From the NCBI GenBank assembly GCA_002687025.1, contig NYZG01000086.1:1-7812 (forward strand): a stretch of 7,812 nt of DNA. Reading direction: 5' to 3'. This DNA is from Candidatus Poribacteria bacterium (GTDB lineage: Bacteria; Poribacteria; WGA-4E; GCA-2687025). The notes beneath the pieces were generated by a model. That model was not told the origin of the DNA. It saw only the letters and a list, made by a program, of their open reading frames with translations, and ran no database searches. The position numbers were made by a program, and so were the translations under genes. This document shows, piece after piece, positions 1 through 7,197 of the stretch (its first letter is position 1; every line of letters begins with the position of its first letter).

Positions 1-216
1 GCCGACGTGGTGGTCAACGTGTACGACGTGAATGGGCGACACGTGCGCTCAATGGAGTTGGGTCGCCTCGACGCGGGCCGCTACTCCGACCGGAGCCGCG
101 CGGCATACTGGGACGGGCGCAACGACAGTGGCGAACCGGCCGCGAGCGGGGCGTATGTGTACGAGCTCCGCGCGGGAGACGCGCGGGAGATGCGTCGGAT
201 GGTCATCAGGAAATAG
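1..216 (+). CDS. C-terminal fragment of a surface/secreted protein with FlgD-like Ig (T9SS-type) domain
   Basis: The frame is open from the first base and ends at TAG 214-216, so this is the last 71 residues of a longer gene cut by the window edge. Visible pattern: a beta-strand segment NVYDVNGRHVRSM, then AYWDGRNDSGEPAASGAYVYELRAG, and a final RRMVIRK. This YDxxGRxVR ... WDGRNDxGxxxxSGxYxYxLxAG ... RxMxxxK pattern is the signature of the FlgD Ig-like / T9SS type A C-terminal domain found at the end of many large secreted proteins in FCB-group and uncultured phyla. In those proteins it acts as a C-terminal domain for secretion or surface attachment. What the rest of the protein did cannot be told. 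It converges on the proteasome operon, with only 42 bp between the stops. I am fairly sure of the domain and unsure of the secretion route. Confidence 0.8.
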   Translation, partial: ADVVVNVYDVNGRHVRSMELGRLDAGRYSDRSRAAYWDGRNDSGEPAASGAYVYELRAGDAREMRRMVIRK

Positions 217-218
217 GC

Positions 219-231
219 CGCGCGAGGCGCG
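219..231. terminator. Short GC hairpin between convergent genes
   Basis: CGCGC, loop GAG, GCGCG forms a 5-bp stem right after the stop of the left-edge gene and 28 bp beyond the end of pafA. The stem is symmetrical and could serve both convergent units, but no T-run follows on either strand and such short GC stems are common at this base composition. The rest of the 42-bp gap shows nothing else. Confidence 0.2.
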
Positions 232-258
232 TTGGCGCCGACGGGGCGGGTGGCAGGT

Positions 259-1725
259 TTACCGATCGTCGCGTTGCTCGACGGCCTGCGTCGGCTCGCG
301 TCTCAGCACTTCGTCAATCCGCGCCGCGACGTTCTCATAGGTTCGATGTGGATCGGTCATCGAGACCGCAACGCCGGTTTCGAGGTGCACCGTGTCCCAG
401 TCTACCTGCCGCACGAGATTGGCCTGAGCCAGCCTCTGCATGATTAGCGAGCGCCCGAGGGCTCGCGTGTCGGGCGGCGGAGCGAACATCGCCTCGCTAA
501 TGGCGGCGTTGCGGACGACACGTTGCATCATGTTCTCTTCGACGAGGTCCGAATAGAGGCTGCGCTCGGGGTCTATCTTGTGGTAATCGAGGTCGAGGCT
601 TTGGAGCCACGGGTCATGCCATGTGAGGTCCTCCTCCTCCATGAACGTCTCGAGGAGCCACTTCTTGGCGACCCAGTCGAGGCGGTCCTTCAACTCCATC
701 GGGTCCCCCGCGAGCGCTTCTAGCGTGGCCCGCCACTCGGTAAGCACCCAGTCGACTTCCTGCGACGACCCCTCCAGGTAGCGTTCCGCGACGGCTAGGT
801 ACGCGCCCTGCACCTCGATCGCCGATGTCGTGCGCCCGGTGTCCAGATCGACCGGCCAGGCGCAGGTGTTGTCGCGCGAGATGTCGCGTAGCGTCATGAC
901 GGGATCCACAAGGGAGATGGGCGGCATCGGGCAACCCTCCTCCAACAGCTGCAACACGACCATGGTCGTGCCGAGTTTCAACATCGTGGCGTACTCAGAC
1001 ATGTTCGTGTCGCCGAGGAGTAGGTGTATGCGCCGGAAACGGCTCACGTCCGCGAGCGGCTCGTCGCGGGTATTGATGATCGCGCGCGTGAACTGGACCC
1101 ACTCGTACTGGTCGGCGACGATGTGATCGCTACGCTGGGAGATCTGGTAGGGCACCTCGTCCGTCACGCGGGTTGCGACGCGGCGTCGGCGGCGGTAGTC
1201 CTCGTCGTATTCGTCTTCCTCGTGGAAGCCCACTCGACCGGCGCCCGCGTATATCTGGCGCGTCACGAGAAACGGCATCAGCGCCGGGACCATGTAGTAC
1301 TCGAACGGGACATCGCGGCTCACGAGGTAGTTCTCGTGATACCCGAACGTTGCCCCGGTCACGTGGTCGATGTTGTTGCGGACGAAGGTGACGTCGTCGC
1401 GGATGCCGAGGTCCTCGAGTGCCTGCAGCAGCAGGAAATCCGCGGCGCGCTCGTAGGCGATAAGGTCGCGGAGGGATAGGCACTCCGGGGAGGCGTACTC
1501 GAGATGCCCCATGTCGATGTACAGCCGCCCACCGTTGTAGAGGAAGCCGCCGTTGCGCGGGGGCTCGCCACGGTCCCTGTACTGGACGTCCAGAAGGCCG
1601 ACATCGTTCGCGTAGAACAGGTGGTCCTTCACGAGGATCGAGAGCGTGTCTGGGCTGAACTCGCGAGCGACGCGCTCGCTCTCGATGAGACAGCCGTACT
1701 CCGTCTCGATGCCGCAGATTCTCAC
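259..1725 (-). CDS. pafA: PafA/Dop-family ligase for the UBact/Pup-like modifier (PafA by position)
   Basis: Carboxylate-amine ligase of the glutamine-synthetase fold. In the Pup pathway PafA joins the modifier's C-terminal Glu to a lysine of the target using ATP, while the paralogue Dop deamidates or removes it. The frame is open further upstream, but conservation begins at GTG 1725, giving 488 aa (Mtb PafA is about 450). Seen: GIETEYG at residues 5-11 (Mg-ATP site), GGRLYIDMGHLEYASPEC at 65-82 with Asp71 as probable catalytic base, HENYL at 130-134, PFLVTRQ at 151-157, ISQRSDHI at 195-202, IINTRDEP at 216-223, GDTNMSEYATMLKLGT at 238-253. NMxExxTMLK and VDWDTVHLE near the C-terminus look PafA-like. 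GIETEYG, the D-x-x-H spacing, GRVG and DPMxxxxxLDW look Dop-like. About 20 extra residues, acidic then a run of Arg, sit at 167-190. It is last in the operon, 16 nt after prcA, the usual place of pafA. Family is certain; PafA versus Dop is not. Confidence 0.9.
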   Translation of the reverse strand: MRICGIETEYGCLIESERVAREFSPDTLSILVKDHLFYANDVGLLDVQYRDRGEPPRNGGFLYNGGRLYIDMGHLEYASPECLSLRDLIAYERAADFLLLQALEDLGIRDDVTFVRNNIDHVTGATFGYHENYLVSRDVPFEYYMVPALMPFLVTRQIYAGAGRVGFHEEDEYDEDYRRRRRVATRVTDEVPYQISQRSDHIVADQYEWVQFTRAIINTRDEPLADVSRFRRIHLLLGDTNMSEYATMLKLGTTMVVLQLLEEGCPMPPISLVDPVMTLRDISRDNTCAWPVDLDTGRTTSAIEVQGAYLAVAERYLEGSSQEVDWVLTEWRATLEALAGDPMELKDRLDWVAKKWLLETFMEEEDLTWHDPWLQSLDLDYHKIDPERSLYSDLVEENMMQRVVRNAAISEAMFAPPPDTRALGRSLIMQRLAQANLVRQVDWDTVHLETGVAVSMTDPHRTYENVAARIDEVLRREPTQAVEQRDDR

Positions 1726-1741
1726 GGCGTCGCCCTCGCGT

Positions 1742-2539
1742 CTATGTTTCGTCTCCGCCGGGCAGTTCGCCGATGAGCGTGTGCAGCGAGGCGATGTCCT
1801 CGGCCTCGAGGGCGCGGAACTTCGCCCTGCTCGCGGTAGCGCGGTCGAGCACTGCCGCCTCGAACTCCAGTTTCGCGGCAGCTTCCCGGAGCTTGGCTGC
1901 GACCTCCTCGTCCGAAGGCATGGGTGGATCGTCATACTGTGTGCTGTTCGAATCGACACAGTGCCCGACGGCCCACACCATCAGCGCGGCCTGCAAGACG
2001 TCGTCGAGCGCGTCGGACGCCGGCGGATGGTCTGCCAGGCGGCTAGCCATGAGTTCTTCGGCCTGATGCGTCCCAGCGGCGATGCCAAACGTGTCGCGCG
2101 AGGAGAAGTTCCCGTCGAAGTTCAGCGTGAAGAAGCGTGTGTCTTCACCTGCGTGGGCGAGTTCCACCATGAGGAACTTCGCGATCACCGGCGACCGGAA
2201 CACTTCGTCGAAGGAGGTCTTCACTTGGGGCGCTATGGCGAAGTTCAGCAGTCGCTGCAAGGTGACATCGGCGGCGGAGCGGGCGAAGCCCTCCGTGTGC
2301 GCCAGGTTGATGGCCATCATGCGCAGGCGTTCGACGTCCGCCGGATGGCCCAATCCCCCGAGCGCGAGGCGGTCGTACACCTCGTACAGCTTCTGCTGGC
2401 CGTGGGGACACACGGTGAACAGCACGGCGCCGTCCTTGTAGGGGAGGCCGACCACCGGGCTGGCGCCCCGCAGACGCTTCTCGACGTATTGGATCCGGTT
2501 TTCGACGGCCTGCAGCCACCTGTGGGGTTCATCGTACAT
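1742..2539 (-). CDS. prcA: 20S proteasome alpha subunit PrcA
   Basis: Non-catalytic alpha-type subunit that forms the outer, gating rings of the bacterial 20S barrel. The start chosen is ATG 2539, giving 265 aa, because GGAGGG lies 5 nt upstream and the N-terminal H0 helix (about residues 5-24) begins there. Visible: KRLRGASPVVGLPYKDG at 21-37, the alpha-subunit entry to the first strand, with no catalytic Thr; QQKLYEVYDRLALGGLG at 48-64; VTLQRLLNFAIAP near 92-104; VELAHAGEDTRFF at 125-137; LEFEAAVLD at 224-232. Between the helix ending near His193 and the strand at 224 lie about 25-30 residues (DDPPMPSDEEVAAKLREAA) that I do not recall from actinobacterial PrcA. The protein ends GGDET, without a clear HbYX-like feature. 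The ATG lies inside the end of prcB (11-nt overlap), so translation is probably coupled, which fits equal numbers of alpha and beta subunits. Confidence 0.92.
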   Translation of the reverse strand: MYDEPHRWLQAVENRIQYVEKRLRGASPVVGLPYKDGAVLFTVCPHGQQKLYEVYDRLALGGLGHPADVERLRMMAINLAHTEGFARSAADVTLQRLLNFAIAPQVKTSFDEVFRSPVIAKFLMVELAHAGEDTRFFTLNFDGNFSSRDTFGIAAGTHQAEELMASRLADHPPASDALDDVLQAALMVWAVGHCVDSNSTQYDDPPMPSDEEVAAKLREAAAKLEFEAAVLDRATASRAKFRALEAEDIASLHTLIGELPGGDET

Positions 2540-3347
2540 CGGAGCCCTCCACCGCATCCGTGTAGACCTCGCGCAAGTAGCCTTCCTCCAACGTCTGCAC
2601 ACCATCGCGGGTCACGGCCTTGAGGGTAGGCACAATGGCCGTCTGCTCGCGGACGCCGCCGGTGGCCGCGTCGTAGTGCGCCGCCGCTTCCAGCATGCGT
2701 AGCGTTGTTGCCGTGGCCTCACGCAAGTCACTGTCGATCAGTCGCCGCTGCCAGCGATTCTGGTAGTAGAGCGCGCCGCGGATCCACACGGAGCCCGACC
2801 CGGCGACGGCGAACTCGGCCATCTCGAACTGCGTTCCGAGCGCGTCGTAGAAGTAGAGCCGCCCTTCGTCGTCGGCCAGGTCGTACGTGGCGAACAGGGG
2901 CAGCACAACGCCGATGCCCTGAAGCGCCATGCCGAGGTTGTCCCGAACCAACCGGGACAGCGTGCGAAGCTTGCCCTCCATACTGAGTTCCTGAAGCTGG
3001 CTGCGGCGGTAATACCGGAACGAATACTCCAGGACGCGCGCCATCTCGTAGGCGAGGGCGGGAGAGCCAGAGATCGCCATGACCGAATGATCGTCGACGT
3101 CGATCACCTTGTCCGCGCGATCGTACATGATCGTGTTGCCGGCCGTGGCGCGGCGATCGCCCGCTACGAGCACGCCGTCGGCGTACCGAATGGCGAGGAC
3201 GGTGGTCGCCTCAACCTGCGTGATGTTCGCGCTGTCGCCGGTCTCGCCGAGTTGCACGCCATGGCCCGCGGCGCCGAGGAGTGTGAGGAAGTCCCCCTGG
3301 AAGTCGGTGTGCTGCCAGAGAGAAGGGGGCAATGTCAGCTTGTCCAC
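2529..3347 (-). CDS. prcB: 20S proteasome beta subunit PrcB (catalytic, with propeptide)
   Basis: N-terminal nucleophile threonine protease that forms the inner catalytic rings. Seen: TTVLAIRYADGVLVAGDRRATAGN. The first Thr (codon 3206-3204, residue 48) is the expected mature Thr1. Counting from it, Asp17 (GDRR) and Lys33 (ADKV) fall at the canonical catalytic positions, and GSGS lies at 136-139. The later DAATGG also matches PrcB. The frame runs back to TTG 3482, but that would overlap the modifier gene by 47 nt and cross a hairpin. GTG 3347, with AGGA 5 nt upstream, gives a 47-residue propeptide, near the 57 of M. tuberculosis, and a mature chain of 225 residues, so I chose it. The propeptide should be removed by self-cleavage during barrel assembly. 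The end overlaps prcA by 11 nt. Identification is secure and the start is less so. Confidence 0.92.
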   Translation of the reverse strand: MDKLTLPPSLWQHTDFQGDFLTLLGAAGHGVQLGETGDSANITQVEATTVLAIRYADGVLVAGDRRATAGNTIMYDRADKVIDVDDHSVMAISGSPALAYEMARVLEYSFRYYRRSQLQELSMEGKLRTLSRLVRDNLGMALQGIGVVLPLFATYDLADDEGRLYFYDALGTQFEMAEFAVAGSGSVWIRGALYYQNRWQRRLIDSDLREATATTLRMLEAAAHYDAATGGVREQTAIVPTLKAVTRDGVQTLEEGYLREVYTDAVEGSDVR

Positions 3348-3379
3348 ATGCGTCCTGCTGATGGGTGGTTGGGCTCGTT

Positions 3380-3427
3380 CCGAGGCGCGCGACCGCCTTG
3401 CGCGACGATGCGCGGCGAGGGCCTCGG
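3380..3427 (-). other. Strong RNA hairpin between the modifier gene and prcB
   Basis: Nested pairing: outer arms CCGAGGC 3380-3386 with GCCTCGG 3421-3427 (7 bp), then CGCC 3394-3397 with GGCG 3414-3417, then GCGC 3400-3403 with GCGC 3410-3413 around a 6-nt loop. In the minus-strand mRNA it begins 8 nt after the modifier stop codon and ends 32 nt before the chosen prcB start. No T-run follows, so a simple intrinsic terminator is unlikely. By position it could stabilise the 3' end of the modifier message or let only part of transcription through. That would give more modifier than proteasome subunit, as a stoichiometric tag needs. The role is inference. Confidence 0.45.
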
Positions 3428-3435
3428 GCGCGTCT

Positions 3436-3630
3436 CTACTGGCCGGTGCGCTGTCGGTACCGCTTGGCCTGGTCCTTGTCAACCTGACGCATACGCTTCA
3501 GCAGCCGTTGTCGGTTGGGTTGCTCGACGTCCGGTCGCTTCGGGCCACCTTCGTCCGTCTCATCGCCTTCGCGACGAAGCGGATCCTCGGGCCGCTGCTT
3601 TCTCTCCTGCCGGTATCCCAGCCTGGGCAT
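3436..3630 (-). CDS. ubact: UBact: Pup-like prokaryotic ubiquitin-like protein modifier
   Basis: A 64-residue, highly charged, low-hydrophobicity protein, expected to be disordered. The C-terminal half carries the pattern I associate with UBact: GGPKRPDVEQPN at 28-39, LLKRMRQVDKDQA at 43-55, RYRQRTGQ at 57-64. There are five lysines (11, 31, 45, 52, 56) and no Cys. It ends Gly-Gln, so the last residue should need deamidation to Glu before PafA can use it, as for mycobacterial Pup. The start is ATG 3630, with a purine-rich GGGAGGGAG ending 6 nt upstream, an excellent ribosome site. It heads the operon and is followed by prcB, prcA and a PafA/Dop enzyme, the order pup-prcB-prcA-pafA of actinobacteria. 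Its C-terminal tail RQRTGQ differs from the GGQ of Pup. Such genes are small and easily missed. I am confident because motif, tail and context agree; the family name rests on recalled patterns, not a search. Confidence 0.88.
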   Translation of the reverse strand: MPRLGYRQERKQRPEDPLRREGDETDEGGPKRPDVEQPNRQRLLKRMRQVDKDQAKRYRQRTGQ

Positions 3631-3687
3631 GGCGTCTCCCTCCCGTGCGTCGATCCGCGTATCCGCGCCGATGTCGGCTCCCGCCTT

Positions 3688-3717
3688 ATTCTAATCGACC
3701 GCGCCACACTATTGAAA
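3688..3717 (-). promoter_or_regulatory. Candidate promoter of the UBact-proteasome operon
   Basis: On the minus strand TAGAAT (3693-3688) matches the -10 consensus at 5 of 6 positions and sits in the only AT-rich patch upstream of the modifier gene. TTTCAA (3717-3712), 18 nt upstream, is a weak -35. Transcription would start near 3681, giving a leader of about 50 nt that ends in the strong ribosome site of the modifier gene. The sigma factor of this organism is unknown, so this is a suggestion. Confidence 0.35.
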
Positions 3718-4000
3718 GTGGCGGCCCGCGTCAGATCGGCCCGGTGGCGCGTCCCAGCGTGCGCGGAGTGCGCGGGCGCCATCGACGGCCGCGGCGTCAC
3801 GTGCACGCGGTGTCGGCCGCGCGCCCGACGCTGGTCGTCCGTGGGTCGCGAGCACGGGAGGCGGCGTGGTCGATCCGCTAACGCGGATGAGCGGGCGATC
3901 TCGCGCCTGCGTCGTGCTGGGCGCGTTGCGACATCGCCCACCGCGAAGCTAGTCTTGGCAGGGGTCACAGGGGCTCGGAACCGAGGCGCCGCTCGCCGAA

Positions 4001-4030
4001 TTGACAGCCCGAGACCAGGTATGCTACTAC
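4001..4030 (+). promoter_or_regulatory. Candidate acs promoter
   Basis: A perfect TTGACA at 4001-4006 is followed, after 18 nt, by TACTAC at 4025-4030, preceded by TGC as in an extended -10. Transcription would begin near 4037, about 60 nt before the acs start codon. The -10 matches consensus at only 3 of 6 positions. No CRP-like operator was recognised. Confidence 0.45.
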
Positions 4031-4097
4031 TGCGTGGGCTTGTCCCGGCAGGCGTGGCCAAGGCATTTCCGCGCGTTCAGGTCGAGAGGATTCACGA

Positions 4098-6050
<1,953 letters not shown>

Positions 6051-6053
6051 CCA

Positions 6054-6081
6054 CCGGCCTTCGGCGCAACCGAGGGGCCGG
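6054..6081 (+). terminator. Hairpin directly after acs
   Basis: CCGGCC 6054-6059 pairs with GGCCGG 6076-6081, and inner TCGG pairs with CCGA around loop CGCAA, with a small bulge between them. It lies 3 nt after the acs stop and has no T-run. It may protect the mRNA 3' end or act together with the stronger hairpin just downstream. Confidence 0.35.
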
Positions 6082-6104
6082 ACTGCGTCCCACACAAGCG
6101 GCAC

Positions 6105-6129
6105 AATGCGGCCGAACCACGGCCGCATT
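6105..6129 (+). terminator. Perfect 10-bp inverted repeat, probable acs terminator
   Basis: AATGCGGCCG 6105-6114, loop AACCA, CGGCCGCATT 6120-6129: a perfect 10-bp stem with a 5-nt loop, 54 nt after acs and 35 nt before the next start codon. The arm ends in TT, followed by one more T and then GC-rich sequence, so the U-tract is very short. It is the best terminator candidate in the window; an alternative is an operator for the DUF952 gene. Confidence 0.5.
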
Positions 6130-6164
6130 TCCGCGTCTATTCCCGAGCCATAGGGAGCACGGCA

Positions 6165-6521
6165 GTGGCTAAGGCGGTACCGGCGATCATCTACCACATG
6201 ACGACCGAAGAGTCGCACGCCGTCGACGACGGGGACGACGGCTACAAGCCCGACTGCTACGACGAGGAAGGCTTCATCCACACCTGCACGGAGCCGGAGT
6301 GGGTCGAGCTCATTGGCGCGCGGGTGTTTCCGCCCGAGGCAGACATCCTCCTGCTCGAACTTGACACGGCCCGCGTGCGCGCGGAGATCATCGTCGAGCC
6401 GGCCAAGGACCACTGGTTCCCCCACATCTTCGGGCCGCTCAATCGCGACGCGGTGCTGCGTTCCTCGGTGATGGTACGTGACGCCGACGGCTCCCCTGTG
6501 TTTCCCCCAGACTGGCGGTAG
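6165..6521 (+). CDS. DUF952 family protein
   Basis: A small soluble protein of 118 aa, the usual size for DUF952. Seen: AIIYHMTTEE at 7-16 near the N-terminus, EEGFIHTCTE at 34-43, ILLLELDTARV at 61-71, WFPHIFGPLN at 84-93. The three histidine-containing motifs (His11, His39, His87) and the FPHI(F/Y)GPL block define the family. Its activity is not established; from memory it has been placed by structure prediction in the ADP-ribosyltransferase-like superfamily, which would make NAD or an ADP-ribosylated molecule a plausible ligand. Start GTG 6165 has AGGGAG 7 nt upstream. A run of Asp residues at 21-30 lies between the first two motifs. The DedA-like gene begins 31 nt after the stop on the same strand, so the two may be co-transcribed, though their roles look unrelated. 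Confidence 0.88.
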   Translation: MAKAVPAIIYHMTTEESHAVDDGDDGYKPDCYDEEGFIHTCTEPEWVELIGARVFPPEADILLLELDTARVRAEIIVEPAKDHWFPHIFGPLNRDAVLRSSVMVRDADGSPVFPPDWR

Positions 6522-6552
6522 GAGTCCGGCCGTCGCCTAGCGTTGGAGCGCC

Positions 6553-7197
6553 GTGTCCAGTAGCCATCTCCTGATCCTGCTCGCCCTCTTCGCCGTCACG
6601 ATCGGCGACCACTCCGCCGTCCCGAACGCGTACGTCATCACGATGGTCCTCGCCAAAGGCAAGCAGCTCGATCCGTACACGATCTTTGCCACGGGGTACG
6701 GCGCCGTAGCGATCTACGAGAACTCGGTCTACTGGCTCGGCCGGTGGATGCGAACCCATCGGGCGCCGCGATGGCGGGTCGTCCGGGCGCTGGTGCGCGG
6801 GGCCGAGGCGGTCAGTGGGGCCATGGCGCGGCATGGTATCCTGTGGCTCATCTTCGGGCGGCTAGTCGCGTTTCTCGGACTGTACGTGCCGTTCGCGGCG
6901 GGACAGATGGGTCGCGGGTATCCGACGTTCCTCGCCTGCACGACCGTCGGCACGTTCGCGCACCTCGCGGGGTTTGGGATCGCGGCGTACATGCTGGGCG
7001 ATCTCATCCACGCGCACATCGCGCGGGTCGGGTTCGGTTGGTTAGTCGCGGGAATCGTCGCGTTGTTCGCGCTGGGGCAAGGGTTGGGGCGCCACCGACG
7101 CGCTCGCGGCCGCCGCCGGGTCGCCCCGGACGGCAGACTGTCAGTAGGGCAGGAACTGCGCGATGCGGTTGAGAATGAAGATCCCCAGCATCGGTGA
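6553..7197 (+). CDS. Divergent DedA-like (SNARE-associated/VTT-fold) membrane protein
   Basis: A 214-residue inner-membrane protein. Hydrophobic stretches: about 4-18, 43-62, 95-117, 125-149 and 160-178, followed by an Arg-rich cytoplasmic tail from 180. The order of motifs follows the DedA family, proposed lipid flippases or transporters: an N-terminal re-entrant region with Pro24, then ATGYGAVAIYENSVYWLGRW at 46-65 (compare the family's GAxxGDxxxYxLGR), then FGRLVAFLGLYVPFAAGQM at 101-119 (compare GRFxPxxRxxxPxxAG), then a small-residue-rich helix ending MLGD at 147-150. Differences: the family Asp is Glu56 here, and of the two conserved Arg only Arg103 remains; the second is Gly110. It may therefore have altered function. 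GTG 6553 has GGAG 4 nt upstream. The last 19 codons overlap the convergent yggT gene and are probably not conserved. Confidence 0.7.
   Translation: MSSSHLLILLALFAVTIGDHSAVPNAYVITMVLAKGKQLDPYTIFATGYGAVAIYENSVYWLGRWMRTHRAPRWRVVRALVRGAEAVSGAMARHGILWLIFGRLVAFLGLYVPFAAGQMGRGYPTFLACTTVGTFAHLAGFGIAAYMLGDLIHAHIARVGFGWLVAGIVALFALGQGLGRHRRARGRRRVAPDGRLSVGQELRDAVENEDPQHR

Larger units (their letters stand above)
3631..4097. other. 467-bp divergent intergenic region (UBact operon / acs)
   Basis: This region separates the two divergent units. Besides the ribosome sites at each end (for acs, GAGAGGA 4084-4090, 7 nt before the ATG), it contains a candidate minus-strand promoter near 3688-3717, a candidate plus-strand promoter at 4001-4030, and a long plus-strand open frame with a zinc-ribbon-like motif. 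The other open frames here are rich in Arg, Ser, Ala and Pro with no recognisable motif, and I treat them as by-products of high GC. No tRNA, CRISPR or long repeat was seen. Confidence 0.5.

Noticed and set aside
955..970. Perfect 16-bp palindrome CACGACCATGGTCGTG
   Set aside because: It lies inside pafA, where it encodes the conserved Thr-Thr-Met-Val-Val stretch, so the codons explain it well; no second copy was noticed.
1726..1959. N-terminal extension of the PafA/Dop enzyme to 566 residues
   Set aside because: The extra 78 residues are the shadow of prcA in another frame, low in complexity, and precede the conserved GIETEYG start.
1646..2623. 325-residue plus-strand frame across prcA
   Set aside because: Antisense shadow of prcA and the start of pafA; no ribosome site and no recognisable domain.
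3348..3482. Longer PrcB starting at TTG 3482
   Set aside because: The extra 45 residues are Arg/Ala/Ser-rich, overlap the modifier gene by 47 nt and cross the hairpin; GTG 3347 has a ribosome site and gives a normal propeptide length.
3498..4061. 187-residue minus-strand frame upstream of the modifier
   Set aside because: It is Arg/Ser/Pro-rich without motifs, overlaps the modifier gene and runs through the promoter region; typical chance frame in GC-rich DNA.
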